Shown in pieces: positions 53,652 through 63,044 of a stretch of DNA of 64,000 nucleotides. A program made the translations under genes and the position numbers. This DNA comes from Paucilactobacillus suebicus DSM 5007 = KCTC 3549. GTDB lineage: Bacteria; Bacillota; Bacilli; Lactobacillales; Lactobacillaceae. Every line of letters starts with the position of its first letter. Positions within the stretch are counted from its first letter, which is position 1. The stretch is from positions 44,795 through 108,794 of the forward strand of contig NZ_AZGF01000008.1 in the NCBI RefSeq assembly GCF_001434475.1. The letters are read 5' to 3'. Under the pieces are notes generated by a model. It saw nothing but the letters and a program-made list of their open reading frames with translations. It ran no database searches and was not told the origin of the DNA.

Positions 53652-54817
53652 TGCTTGATGCTATACGTAGTGAAAAATGATACGATCAGGAATACTGCGA
53701 CTACCATGTATGGATAGTGGTAATTCCAATCTAATAAACTACCTGAAATGATCGGACCGATGACATTGCCGACACTTGTTAACGACATATTGAGTCCGTT
53801 AATCAAGCCTTGGTTGTTTGGACTAATCTTCGTTAACATTGTAGTAATCGCTGGTCTTAATAAATCAAACGCTGTAAACACAATTAAAGTTGCAATCATG
53901 ACTTCAATCTTTGTATGTGCCACCATAATCCAGATTGTCCCCCCAAAGCTGAGAAAGAAGCTATACCTGATCAATCTCGTTTCATTCAACCACAATACCA
54001 TTCGATCAAACAACACTACTTGGAAAAATAGAGAAATCAGTCCGTTAAATGTTAGTACAATTGCAATATCATTTAAGCTGAACTTAAATACCTCATTGAC
54101 ATAAATACTATAAATACTTTCAAATCCTTGCAGGCCAAATGAAGATACAAGAATCATAATGAATAGCAGTACCACCGGTCTACTTAATAATAGAGACTTA
54201 GCGGCCGTCCAGCCCTGTTTAGTAGACTCATGCTGTTTTTCCTCAACGTTGTGAGGTAATGCATCTTGTTTGGGCAACATCGCAATCATTGCAAACATGC
54301 TGAGCAATCCCAATACACCAGCTACCCAGAATGGTGCTTTATAGTCGATTTTAGCTAGTAAACCGCCCAATCCGGGTCCAAGTATCAAACCACCACTAAA
54401 CGCAGCAGAAAGCCAGCCAATGACTTTTGCACGTTGCCTTTTTGTTGTAATATCAGCGGCCATTGCCATTGCCGTCGGCACCACCATGGCGGCTGATAAA
54501 CCGCCGACAATTCGTGAGATGTCAAACATCCACAAATAATTCGTTATCGCAAACAAAAATTCCGATAACATATATAAAAAGAGTCCGATAACTAGTACCG
54601 GCTTACGACCAAATTGATCGGATACGCGCCCGATAATCGGTGACGCTATAAACTGGGTGAGAGCAAATAACGATGTCATAATTCCCATGTCGGTTGCTGT
54701 TAAATGAAGTTCATTTTTAATAAACGGCATTACAGGGATCACAAGACTGATTCCCAAACATACCAAAAATTCACTAAACACCAAGATAAAAATCGCGCGC
54801 CTGGTTGTCCGTTGCAT
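53642..54817 (-). CDS. MFS multidrug exporter (DHA1)
   Basis: 391 residues and 12 helices. Motif A GRVSDQFGRKPVL follows helix 2, and the motif C-like GLILGPGLGGLLAK appears in helix 5, as in proton-coupled drug antiporters of the TetA/NorA type. ATG 54817 is seven bases after AGGAGG; an in-frame ATG 10 codons upstream precedes that site. The C-terminal codons (Q-R-T-stop) come from the LIR-11 edge. Substrate unknown. Confidence 0.87.
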   Translation of the reverse strand: MQRTTRRAIFILVFSEFLVCLGISLVIPVMPFIKNELHLTATDMGIMTSLFALTQFIASPIIGRVSDQFGRKPVLVIGLFLYMLSEFLFAITNYLWMFDISRIVGGLSAAMVVPTAMAMAADITTKRQRAKVIGWLSAAFSGGLILGPGLGGLLAKIDYKAPFWVAGVLGLLSMFAMIAMLPKQDALPHNVEEKQHESTKQGWTAAKSLLLSRPVVLLFIMILVSSFGLQGFESIYSIYVNEVFKFSLNDIAIVLTFNGLISLFFQVVLFDRMVLWLNETRLIRYSFFLSFGGTIWIMVAHTKIEVMIATLIVFTAFDLLRPAITTMLTKISPNNQGLINGLNMSLTSVGNVIGPIISGSLLDWNYHYPYMVVAVFLIVSFFTTYSIKQRT

Positions 54818-54997
54818 ATCAATACCTCCTAACGATTTTTTCAGCATAACAACCAGTATATAGGTAAACGATTATGATTGTCCACTAATACCGGTTGTAC
54901 CACGTATGGATGCAATCAATATAAAAATTTAAATTTACATTACTCAATAATTCAGTTAACCTTGGATAGTAATAGTTACGATATAGGAGCCGCATAA

Positions 54998-55900
54998 ATG
55001 AAATTTAAATTCAAACGTCTCATGCTGTTAAGCTTGGGATTAATATTAATGGTGGTACTCGCTGGCTGTGGCAAACAGCAAACCAGCGACCACACTGGTA
55101 AAATTAGAATTGTAGCCACCACCAACTTCTACGGTCAGGTAGCTAAAGCCGTTGTTGGTAATAAAGGCACCGTCACTTCGATCATCAATAAACCATCAAT
55201 TGACCCTCACGATTTCGAGCCAACCACTAACACTGCCAAGGCCGTTAGCAAGGCTGATATTGTCATTGCCAACGGGCTTGGATACGATTCATGGATGGAT
55301 AAACTAGTTAATAATTCCTCAGATCATGTCTATATTAAAGTAGGTAGCGACATCATGGGGCTTAAAAAAGGTGATAACCCACACGTTTGGTATAACCCCA
55401 CCACTATGATTAAGTATTCCAATTACTTAGCCGCCAAACTAGCCAAGCAACAACCTCAACATAAAAAATATTTTGAAGCTAACGCAAAAAAATATATTAA
55501 ATCATTAAAGCCAATGCAAGACGAACTGAAACAGTTAAAGAAAACTGCTAAAGCAAGTAAAATTAAATCTGTCTATGTAAGTGAACCTGTATTTGACTAC
55601 TCCATCAAAGCGATGGGTTTCAAGGTTGCGGATGTTAGTTTTGAAAATGCCATTGAAAAAAGTACAGACCCCTCTGTTAAATCAATTGAAACAATGCAGC
55701 AAGGCATCACTGATCGTAAAATCAGATTTTTTGTGGACAACAAACAAGTTTCAAGTACCACTGTGTCTAACTTCGTACAATTAGCTAAAAAGCACAACGT
55801 TCCGGTATTGAAGGTCACTGAAACGATGCCAGCTCATACGACTTATGTTAAGTGGATGACTAGTCAGTATAAGGAATTAAACAATGTTTTGGAAAAATAA
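54998..55900 (+). CDS. Metal ABC transporter substrate-binding lipoprotein (ZnuA/MntC type)
   Basis: 300 residues. Lipobox LAGC puts the lipidated Cys at about residue 24. Cluster A-I metal ligands are visible: His in IDPHDFEPT, His in NPHVWYN, then a Glu (VSEPVF region or SFENAIEK) and an Asp (FVDNKQ). It binds Zn2+ or Mn2+ at the cell surface. No ATPase or permease gene lies next to it, so it must feed a transporter encoded elsewhere. ATG 54998 follows AGGAG. Confidence 0.88.
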   Translation: MKFKFKRLMLLSLGLILMVVLAGCGKQQTSDHTGKIRIVATTNFYGQVAKAVVGNKGTVTSIINKPSIDPHDFEPTTNTAKAVSKADIVIANGLGYDSWMDKLVNNSSDHVYIKVGSDIMGLKKGDNPHVWYNPTTMIKYSNYLAAKLAKQQPQHKKYFEANAKKYIKSLKPMQDELKQLKKTAKASKIKSVYVSEPVFDYSIKAMGFKVADVSFENAIEKSTDPSVKSIETMQQGITDRKIRFFVDNKQVSSTTVSNFVQLAKKHNVPVLKVTETMPAHTTYVKWMTSQYKELNNVLEK

Positions 55901-55902
55901 AG

Positions 55903-55966
55903 AGACAAAGTAAACTGATCACTGGAGTTGCGATTAGTTTACTTTGTCTCTTTGTCTCTTTAAATT
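55903..55966 (+). terminator. Strong hairpin terminator after the metal-binding gene
   Basis: An AAAGAGACAAAGTAAACT arm pairs with AGTTTACTTTGTCTCTTT around a loop with GATC/GATT ends; TGTCTCTTT follows. It starts two bases after the stop codon. Confidence 0.8.
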
Positions 55967-55998
55967 GTAGTCTCGGGTGTCAAGTTTGTTTGATACTC

Positions 55999-56375
55999 TC
56001 CGCACCTTTTTTGATAACTGGCTCCTCTAAGCAGATCCTGTGCATAATCAAGAACCGGACACCATCGAAAGTGCCGATGATGCCCGGTTCTCAATTATTG
56101 CTCGGATCTAAGCGATTAGATCCGCACCTTTTTTTGATAACCGGCTCCTCTAAGCAGATCCTGTGCATAATCAAGAACCGGACACCATCGAAAGTGCCGA
56201 TGATGCCCGGTTCTCAATTATTGCTCGGATCTAAGCGATTAGATCCGCACCTTTTTTTGATAACCGGCTCCTCTAAGCAGATCCTGTGCATAATCAAGAA
56301 CCGGACACCATCGAAAGTGCCGATGATGCCCGGTTCTCAATTATTGCTCGGATCTAATCGCTTAGATCCGCACCT
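55999..56375. repeat. LIR-12: three tandem copies (122-123 bp) of a type II hairpin
   Basis: Units begin CGCACC at 56001, 56123 and 56246, with a partial at 56369. In the third copy TCTAAGC (56272) pairs with GCTTAGA (56360), bulge a56279 faces taatc (56355-56359), GATCC/GGATC; the internal loop tgtgcataatca/caattattgctc is a worn type II pair; inner stem AGAACCGG/CCGGTTCT; CATCG/CGATG near the apex. Copies 1 and 2 have taagc in the bulge and an A-G mismatch in the outer stem, so copy 3 is the best-paired. Confidence 0.9.
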
Positions 56376-56382
56376 AATTTGT

Positions 56383-57726
56383 TTACCAACCAATCTCATC
56401 CGCATTATCAGGTAAGGAAAGTTTACCTTCCTTTAACTCTGAAAATGCTTGATCGATGATTTTAAACGCTTGTTTTAGCTGTTCTTCTGTTATGACCAAC
56501 GGTGGTTGGAATCTCAACACGTTGCCCCTCAAACTGATAATGATGGCACCCAACTCGAAGATTCTGTAGATCAACTTAGTTGTTGCTTCATCATCACCCT
56601 TACCTGTTTTAGGATCAATGATATCAATTCCACCGTCTAATCCATACATCCTAACGTCGCCAATGAAATCATATTTTTTCTTAGCATCGTTAAAGAAATC
56701 TTCGGCCAATTTGCCGAGTTTTGTTGAACGATCTAATAAATGTTCATCTTCAATAACGTCAATTGTTGCATTAGCGGCCGCACAGCTGACTGGATTACCA
56801 GCCGTTGTAAATACATGTGCGGGTGATTCCAAAGAGTTCATTATTTCAGCACGACCCATTACAGCGCTTAATGGTAGTCCAGAGGCAAGTGACTTACCAA
56901 CTGACATTAAGTCGGGTTCAACGCCAAAGCGCTCAATCGACCACCACTTACCTGTCCGACCCATTCCCTGATTAACTTCATCAACGGCAAACAAGATTCC
57001 ATGTTCATGGGCAAACTGATAAACCTTCTTGATGTACTCAGTAGGCGCCTTGCAGATCCCGCCATCACCTTGAATTGGTTCAATCAAGATAACAGCTACT
57101 TCTTCAGCCGGCAAATACGTTTCAAAGGGTAATTTGAACGCGTTAAACATGCGTTCCACGAAATCATCTTCGCTCTCACCCTTTAATTTTTGCCATGGAT
57201 CCGGATATGGCACTTTGACAACCCCTGGTAACAACGGTCCAATTTTTCGGCTCATATTTAAGCTAACGCTGGAAACCGTCATTGATCCGTATGTTGAACC
57301 ATGATATGCACCAGTGAAGCTAACAACGTACTGCCGACCCGTATAGGCGCGCGAGTACTTAATAATCGCATCGTTAGCATCGGAACCCGAGTTGCCCCAG
57401 GCTAATTCAACAGGGCCGCTAATTGGTGCTAATTTGGTCAACCGTGGAGCCAACCGTGCCCCTTGATCATTAGCAAAATATGCAGGAGTGTATTCGATCA
57501 ACTTGGCTGCTTGATCTTGGATTGCTTTGACAACGTGTGGGTGACTATGCCCCGTGTTTGTTGCCGAAGCACTGGCCAACAGATCAATATAGGTACGATC
57601 GTTGGCGTCTGTAATGGTAGCACCCTTACCGCTTTTAATAACAATATTGTAATACTTGACCCGTGCTGCAGATGAATACGCAGAAGTTTCCTCAGCTAAT
57701 AATTTCTCATTTTCGCTTTGACTCAT
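56383..57726 (-). CDS. Isoleucine 2-epimerase-like aminotransferase class III enzyme
   Basis: 447 residues, PLP fold type I. The PLP lysine is in SVGKSLASG near residue 280, and GNSGSDANDAIIKYSRAYTGRQY, IEPIQGDGG and VDEVNQGMGRTG are well preserved. Overall it resembles the branched-chain amino-acid 2-epimerase of Lactobacillus buchneri more than GABA aminotransferases, so racemisation of L-Ile/Val/Leu to D-forms is the likely reaction; GABA-type transamination is the alternative. ATG 57726 is four bases after the permease stop, so it is coupled to that gene. Confidence 0.8.
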   Translation of the reverse strand: MSQSENEKLLAEETSAYSSAARVKYYNIVIKSGKGATITDANDRTYIDLLASASATNTGHSHPHVVKAIQDQAAKLIEYTPAYFANDQGARLAPRLTKLAPISGPVELAWGNSGSDANDAIIKYSRAYTGRQYVVSFTGAYHGSTYGSMTVSSVSLNMSRKIGPLLPGVVKVPYPDPWQKLKGESEDDFVERMFNAFKLPFETYLPAEEVAVILIEPIQGDGGICKAPTEYIKKVYQFAHEHGILFAVDEVNQGMGRTGKWWSIERFGVEPDLMSVGKSLASGLPLSAVMGRAEIMNSLESPAHVFTTAGNPVSCAAANATIDVIEDEHLLDRSTKLGKLAEDFFNDAKKKYDFIGDVRMYGLDGGIDIIDPKTGKGDDEATTKLIYRIFELGAIIISLRGNVLRFQPPLVITEEQLKQAFKIIDQAFSELKEGKLSLPDNADEIGW

Positions 57727-57730
57727 GGTA

Positions 57731-59191
57731 TTAACCTTCTTTGCTGTCTTTAGCCTGTTGCTTACCGTTGTCATTCAAGTATGAGTGACGTGAACCGTAT
57801 ACAAAGTAAATAACCAGTCCGAGTAAGAACCAAACACCAGCATAAATCTTAGCGTCTGTACCAAGGCCCCAGAAGACAATCAACGAACCAATAAAACCAA
57901 GGGCTGGCAATACTGGGTAGAACGGCATCTTAAAGCTTGGATTTTGAATATCCTTACCTTCACGACGACGTAATCCATATACACCAAGCGAAACGAACAT
58001 GAACGCAATTAGTGTCCCGGCAGAAATAAGTTGTGCCAAGAATGCAAATGGGAATAGTGAGCCAACAACAACACCAACTACAGTAATAACTGCAAGTGCG
58101 CGGTTAGGACGCTTCTTTGAGTCCAATTTGCCCAACCATTTTGGCAATAAGCCATCACGGCCGAATGAATAGATCAAACGTGAGCCGGCAAGTGTCATCC
58201 CAATTAGAGCAGTAAACATACCAATAACGGCAATTGCTTGCACAACTGAAGCTACCACAGCATGACCACTTTCACGAAGTGCCCAGCCAACGGGTTCAGC
58301 GTTGTTTGCGTAATCTGAATACTTGAACATACCAACTAGGACAAGAGCAACACCCACGAACAAGACCACGGCAATCACAAGTGAACCTAAGATACCACGA
58401 GGCATTGTCTTTTGTGGATCCTTTGCTTCAGCCGAATTGGCGGCAATTGAGTCAAAACCAATATATGCAAGGAAGATTTCTGAAACCCCAGCATAGATAC
58501 CTTGCCAACCACCAAATGCACCATCAGCAGTAGCGCGATATTTAGGAATAAATGGCACGTAGTTGTGAGCCTTAATTGCAGTTACACCAACTGCCAAGAA
58601 CAGTAATACGGCGAGAACTTTCAAAACAACCAGCACGTTTTCAACGCGGGCTGCAGATGAAACGCCACGCGACAACAGCAAAGCAACAATCACAATCGCA
58701 ATTGCGGCAACTAAATCGATCACACCACCATTAACACCAACGGCATTAGATAGCTGTTTTGGCAAACTAAGTCCAAGAGGTGCAATCAAGCCACGGAAGT
58801 TAGAGGACAGCCCTGACCCAACAAAGGCCACGGCAATAAAGTATTCTGCCAATAGTGCCCAACCGGCAATCCAACCAAAAAATTCACCAAAAATAACGTT
58901 AATCCATGAATAAGCTGAACCAGCAAATGGCATTGCAGCAGACATTTCAGCGTATGCAAAAGCCACCAAGCCGGCAACAATCGCAGCAACCAAGAATGAC
59001 AATGCAACGGCTGGACCAGCATGTTGTGCTGCCACAACCCCTGGTAGAGTAAAAATAGAAGTTGAAACAATGGTCCCAACCCCGAGTGCTAAGAAATCAC
59101 GCACCCGCAATGAACGCACCAAATGCGCATCTTTTGTGTCATAAACACTAGGATCTTCTTTTCGGAAGATCTTTTCCTTCAAACTTGCCAT
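57731..59191 (-). CDS. APC-family amino acid permease
   Basis: 486 residues and 12-14 helices, of the cationic-amino-acid-transporter-like branch (LALGVGTIVSTSIFTLPGVVAAQHAGPAV, then GFDSIAANSAEAKDPQKTMPRGI). ATG 59191 is eight bases after AGGAGG; an ATG two codons earlier is too near. It is co-transcribed with the epimerase gene, so it may import or export branched-chain or D-amino acids. Confidence 0.9.
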   Translation of the reverse strand: MASLKEKIFRKEDPSVYDTKDAHLVRSLRVRDFLALGVGTIVSTSIFTLPGVVAAQHAGPAVALSFLVAAIVAGLVAFAYAEMSAAMPFAGSAYSWINVIFGEFFGWIAGWALLAEYFIAVAFVGSGLSSNFRGLIAPLGLSLPKQLSNAVGVNGGVIDLVAAIAIVIVALLLSRGVSSAARVENVLVVLKVLAVLLFLAVGVTAIKAHNYVPFIPKYRATADGAFGGWQGIYAGVSEIFLAYIGFDSIAANSAEAKDPQKTMPRGILGSLVIAVVLFVGVALVLVGMFKYSDYANNAEPVGWALRESGHAVVASVVQAIAVIGMFTALIGMTLAGSRLIYSFGRDGLLPKWLGKLDSKKRPNRALAVITVVGVVVGSLFPFAFLAQLISAGTLIAFMFVSLGVYGLRRREGKDIQNPSFKMPFYPVLPALGFIGSLIVFWGLGTDAKIYAGVWFLLGLVIYFVYGSRHSYLNDNGKQQAKDSKEG

Positions 59192-59670
59192 ACACATATC
59201 CTCCTATAGGGCAGAACCTAAAGTAATGTGAATAGAATAGATTAGATTTTCTGATTTATATTTTATGTATTCGGACTCTACCCATGAATATTAAAATCTG
59301 ATTAATATATTCTAACAGCTTAGTGAAAAACGGTCAAATTGATTTCGAATTTTTTTAACTTAGAAAGCCTTAGTATCAGTATTTATAGTTATACAGGTAC
59401 CGCTTACATGCTTATAAATTGGGAACTTATAAAAATTTAAAATTCTTTTCAAATTTTTATCTTGAATTTGCCATTTATGTATTTTTGCAACATTTGTTAT
59501 TATTTTATTCATATATTTGGATATGTAGGTTGTTATTTATGAGAGATTTATATCATTCGTGGTGGTTTTGGTTGGAAAAATTTCAGACTTTTTCTGAAAT
59601 ATCCATGAAAAGGATGATTCACGTTGCTTAACGTCTAGCATCAAGATTTAGATGAATTTAACTTTTTGTC
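59192..59670. other. AT-rich 480-bp gap with no supported gene
   Basis: It holds the leader of the APC gene on the left and T-rich sequence on the right. A plus-strand frame at 59419-59631 encodes a Phe/Tyr/Leu-rich string without a ribosome site and is best ignored. The last 30 bases (ACTTTTTGTCTGAAACGTG region) lead into LIR-13. Confidence 0.6.
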
Positions 59671-59796
59671 TGAAACGTGATAAAAAGAGCTGACCCACAT
59701 CATATAAGTAGAAAAAGCGGTGCATCACCACAGATCGGTGATGCACCGCTTTTTCTACTTATATGATGTGGGTCAACCCGCTCTTTTTATCACTCT
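59671..59796. repeat. LIR-13: longest-stemmed hairpin, type I
   Basis: Outer stem GTGATAAAAAGAGC (59677) with GCTCTTTTTATCAC (59780); bulge t59691 facing aaccc (59775-59779); then an uninterrupted inner stem of about 38 bp from GACCCAC to CATCACC and its complement, around acagat. Edges are GAAACGTG and CACTCT. It begins a few bases beyond the SDR stop codon at 59800. Confidence 0.92.
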
Positions 59797-59799
59797 GAT

Positions 59800-60549
59800 T
59801 TAGGCTCTAACTCCGCCGTCCACCGTGAATTCTGCTCCATTCGCATACTTGGATTCTTCGCTACCTAAGTATACACAGATTTCTCCAATGTCCTTTGGTT
59901 CACCCATGTGGCCCACAGGAATGGTTTGTAAGATCGCTGCTTTTGCTTGTTCTGGCACAATCGATGTGTCAATCCATCCCGGATGAACTGAATTTACTCG
60001 AATATCAATTTTACGTTGTGCCAATGATAGAGCAACCGCATGGCTAAACATTCTGGTTCCACCCTTTGATGCTGAGTAATCTGGCGCCATTGGTAATCCA
60101 ACTAAGCCAGCAACGGAAGAAACATTGATGATTGAACCGTGTCCACCATTTGTATCCTTCATTGCGTTAATCGCGGCCTTCACGCCCAAGAAATTACCGG
60201 TCAAGTTAACATTAATAACTTTGTTCCAGTTATCAAGACTCATATTCTCAATTGGACTGCCATCTCCGCCAATACCCGCATTGTTAACCAAGATATCTAG
60301 CTTACCAAACTTAGCGATAGTTTCTTTAATGACCTTATTCCAGCCTTCTTCGGTGGCCACATCCATTTGGACAAACAACGCTTTGTCATCACCAAATTGT
60401 GCAACTGCCTTCTTACCACCATCAACGTTATGGTTGGCTGTTAAAACAACTTTAGCGCCTTCGCGCACGTAGCACTCAGCAACACCAAGTCCAATTCCAG
60501 CCACACCACCAGTGATAATTGCAACTTTATCTTTAAGACGATCTGCCAT
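59800..60549 (-). CDS. Short-chain dehydrogenase/reductase
   Basis: 249 residues, classical SDR. Cofactor motif TGGVAGIG at residues 14-21, NNAG near 90, catalytic Ser in NVSSVAG, and YSASK with Tyr near 157. It resembles the R-specific alcohol dehydrogenases of lactobacilli; Asn/His after the second strand (LTANHNVD) does not settle NADH versus NADPH. It reduces a ketone or aldehyde. Single-gene unit. Confidence 0.88.
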   Translation of the reverse strand: MADRLKDKVAIITGGVAGIGLGVAECYVREGAKVVLTANHNVDGGKKAVAQFGDDKALFVQMDVATEEGWNKVIKETIAKFGKLDILVNNAGIGGDGSPIENMSLDNWNKVINVNLTGNFLGVKAAINAMKDTNGGHGSIINVSSVAGLVGLPMAPDYSASKGGTRMFSHAVALSLAQRKIDIRVNSVHPGWIDTSIVPEQAKAAILQTIPVGHMGEPKDIGEICVYLGSEESKYANGAEFTVDGGVRA

Positions 60550-60630
60550 AAAAAAATTCCTCCATCCTGTATGAGTTGGTTCTCTCTTACTTATTTAATG
60601 GTAGCATTTTGTAAGGGGTTACACAAACAA

Positions 60631-60752
60631 AGAGTGTAAAAAGACGCGCTCAGATACTGTTTTATAAGGCACACCAATGCATTAACTGCGGTCTATGCAG
60701 TTGATGTGTTGGTGTGCCTTATAAAATGAGTATCTGCGTCTTTTGCACGTTT
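60631..60752. repeat. LIR-14: long bulged hairpin, type I (reverse orientation)
   Basis: GTGTAAAAAGACGC (60634) pairs with GCGTCTTTTGCAC (60736); 5-nt bulge gctca (60648-60652) facing t60735; GATACT/AGTATC; inner ATAAGGCACACCA/TGGTGTGCCTTAT; apex AACTGC/GCAGTT. It lies between SDR and regulator genes, both on the minus strand. Confidence 0.9.
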
Positions 60753-60766
60753 AATCAAATCCCAAC

Positions 60767-60798
60767 CAAAAAAAGGACCAACCCCAAAAGGCCAGTCC
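60767..60798 (-). terminator. Terminator of the TPR regulator gene
   Basis: On the minus strand GGACTGGCC pairs (with wobbles) with GGTTGGTCC, followed by TTTTTTTT. Confidence 0.82.
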
Positions 60799-60808
60799 CA
60801 CAAACCAA

Positions 60809-61657
60809 CTAAACTAATTCACTATCATTAACCCGTTCCAACAATTTCTGATTACCATTAATTTTAGCAAACGCCCTTGAATCATTCAGCAATTCAATAA
60901 TCTCGGCTTGCGATTTGTTATTCGCTTTGGCATTCTGAGCTTGGCGGAATCTAATTCGCGCCACATAATACGTAACATGATTCTTGGAACACACATCGTA
61001 GCCATAATCTAGTAGTGAATCGCTAGTACTATAATCCTCAATTTGTGCAAAAAACTCAGCCGTGTAGAAAATCATATTTAAAGCACGCCACAGTGCCTTA
61101 TCATCGTTTAGTGGCAGTTCATGTAGACCCTCGAAAACTTTCTGGAAATAAAATTCACCTTTGTCATACTCTTGGTTATGACTATAAGCAATACCAATTC
61201 CCGTAAACGCCAATTGCGAATAGATCGTCTCATGATGTTCGTCCAAACCATTAATGATTTGGTCAAAATAAAATAGCGTATCGATGATTGGTCGATCCGT
61301 AAGTGCCGAAACATAACCCATAACGTAAAAATATTGCATCTTAATCATAGGTGACAGCTTGTTTGCTTGAATTTGTGCTAATTTGTCACGGGCGCTGTCG
61401 AAATCACTAGTGATAAGCGTAAACTCAGCTTCATCTAACATCCGCTCTTGCTTAGTTTGCGAATGCAGTGTGATTGGAAAAACATCGTCCAAGGTCAAGT
61501 GCAAACGAGCACACAGCTTAATTAGGATTCTAATTGCTGGAGCCTTACCTGAATTTTCAAATTTACTGAGAGTTGCCTGTGTGCAAATACCTTCGCACAG
61601 TTCTGCTTGTGACAGTCCCATTTGTTTTCTTGCTTCTATGAATCGATCTATATTCAT
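60809..61657 (-). CDS. XRE-type regulator with TPR-like C-terminal domain (Rgg/RRNPP-like)
   Basis: 282 residues. N-terminal helix-turn-helix at about residues 6-60 (RKQMGLSQAELCEGICTQATLSKFE), then helical repeats to the end. This layout is that of peptide-responsive Rgg/PlcR/MutR regulators. No short signal-peptide gene is evident next to it. The neighbouring SDR or ThrE genes could be targets. ATG 61657; its own terminator follows. Confidence 0.85.
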   Translation of the reverse strand: MNIDRFIEARKQMGLSQAELCEGICTQATLSKFENSGKAPAIRILIKLCARLHLTLDDVFPITLHSQTKQERMLDEAEFTLITSDFDSARDKLAQIQANKLSPMIKMQYFYVMGYVSALTDRPIIDTLFYFDQIINGLDEHHETIYSQLAFTGIGIAYSHNQEYDKGEFYFQKVFEGLHELPLNDDKALWRALNMIFYTAEFFAQIEDYSTSDSLLDYGYDVCSKNHVTYYVARIRFRQAQNAKANNKSQAEIIELLNDSRAFAKINGNQKLLERVNDSELV

Positions 61658-61725
61658 AATATAATCATTCCAATTTAAGTTATTATACGTACATTCTATC
61701 AGAATAATAAAATAATTAAAATTGC

Positions 61726-62172
61726 TTAAGAACGATTTAATTCTTGAATTTTTGCCCGAATTGGCTTTGCTACTGCTTCAGAACACAGGAAACCCAGTGC
61801 TAGAGCCAATGCAATCAGTACCGTATTCAAAAATTCTTGTTGTGCAATACCTGTATTGCCACTTGTAAAATTTTTCATACCTAGAAAAATAATGGCACCT
61901 GGAACCAAAGAAACTAGACTTGGCACGTAAATTGTGTTCACAGGGACCTTTCTTAGAACCGCTCCAATATTACCTAAAACACCAATAACGACTGCTGCTA
62001 CGAAGTTTGGTAAGAATATATGGGTGCCGTTGCCAATCAAGAGATAATAACAAATCCAAGATATTGATCCCGCAATGCCGGCTGGAAGTAAGGCCCTACG
62101 AGGTACATTCGTGATGATGCCAAATCCAACCGTAGATAAAAAACTAACGATAAATTCAATTAATAATTTCAT
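61726..62172 (-). CDS. Threonine/serine exporter, small subunit (ThrE_2)
   Basis: 148 residues with four to five helices, the C-terminal half of ThrE encoded separately. The start is the second of two tandem ATGs (62172), six bases after GGAGG; the first (62175) is three bases from it. The ribosome site overlaps the stop of the large subunit gene, so translation is coupled. Together they export Thr/Ser or related small compounds. Confidence 0.85.
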   Translation of the reverse strand: MKLLIEFIVSFLSTVGFGIITNVPRRALLPAGIAGSISWICYYLLIGNGTHIFLPNFVAAVVIGVLGNIGAVLRKVPVNTIYVPSLVSLVPGAIIFLGMKNFTSGNTGIAQQEFLNTVLIALALALGFLCSEAVAKPIRAKIQELNRS

Positions 62173-62182
62173 CATGTTCCTC

Positions 62183-62980
62183 CTAGACACCAAAAACTGC
62201 TCTGAATAATAAACCAGCTAATATCACTCCAGATCCAATGAATCCAGCTACTAAAAGAGCATTAATTGTGCGCATCACCCCAGAAATTAGATGACCGGCA
62301 ATAATCTCTCTGAAGGCATTTGTAATTGGAACACCTGGTACCAGGGGCATTAGTGCACTAATAATGATGTTATTACTATTGTTAGCCCAGCCAAAATGAA
62401 CAACCAATAATGCTAACAGTGCTACCGAGAACCCGCCAACTACTTCACCGATAAATGGAATTGCGGCAATTTTCTTCACGTACATTGCCGCTAAATAACC
62501 CACGATACCAATCCAGAATGCCATTGCTAGATCCGACCATGCGGTCCGAAACAATAACATTGGTGCAACCGAAACTAATCCCGCACCAATAATTTTACTT
62601 GGCCAGTTAAAATCAATTACTTTACGATCTACTTGAGCAACGTGTCTAGATAATTCATCAAAACCAATTTCCTGGGCCACAAATTCGCGTGACAATTCAT
62701 TAATTTCATCAACCTTCTGTAGGTTGAAGCTTCCTGGATTAGTTTTTACAACATGGGTCATCGGTTCGGTGTCAACTGAAATAAAAATGGCAGTTAGCGT
62801 GACATAACATGAAATTGCGACACCTGCAGAATGGCCGATATACTCAACAGTTTCCTCAACTCGGGGAATTTCTGCTCCATTAACCAGCAATATTTTGCCA
62901 ACCTGACCACATAACTCGATAACTTGATTTTCGTGATTACGATCCACTTTGACCACCACCTCCGTTTTTATATGACTCAT
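62183..62980 (-). CDS. Threonine/serine exporter, large subunit (DUF1212/ThrE)
   Basis: 265 residues. A cytoplasmic N-terminal domain (about 1-115) with GAEIPRVEETVEYIG is followed by five helices. ATG 62980 has no ribosome site and sits right after a TAGTATAA box, suggesting leaderless translation; a GTG at 62947 with GGAGG eleven bases upstream is the alternative. It is upstream of the small subunit gene. Confidence 0.83.
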   Translation of the reverse strand: MSHIKTEVVVKVDRNHENQVIELCGQVGKILLVNGAEIPRVEETVEYIGHSAGVAISCYVTLTAIFISVDTEPMTHVVKTNPGSFNLQKVDEINELSREFVAQEIGFDELSRHVAQVDRKVIDFNWPSKIIGAGLVSVAPMLLFRTAWSDLAMAFWIGIVGYLAAMYVKKIAAIPFIGEVVGGFSVALLALLVVHFGWANNSNNIIISALMPLVPGVPITNAFREIIAGHLISGVMRTINALLVAGFIGSGVILAGLLFRAVFGV

Positions 62981-63044
62981 TTATACTAGCACATTGGAAA
63001 ATATTGGTGTTGTGTTTTGGATAAATCACGGGAGGTGAGCTGAA

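Noticed and set aside
55999..56375. Possible CRISPR array
   Set aside because: Units are 122-123 bp and identical throughout, without variable spacers, and there are no cas genes.
55990..56415. 141-codon frame with a perfect 41-residue repeat across LIR-12
   Set aside because: The repeat is simply the 123-bp tandem unit read in frame (123 is divisible by three). No ribosome site, and it runs through hairpins.
59419..59631. 70-codon Phe/Tyr-rich plus-strand frame
   Set aside because: AT-rich intergenic DNA gives such strings by chance; no ribosome site or neighbour supports it.
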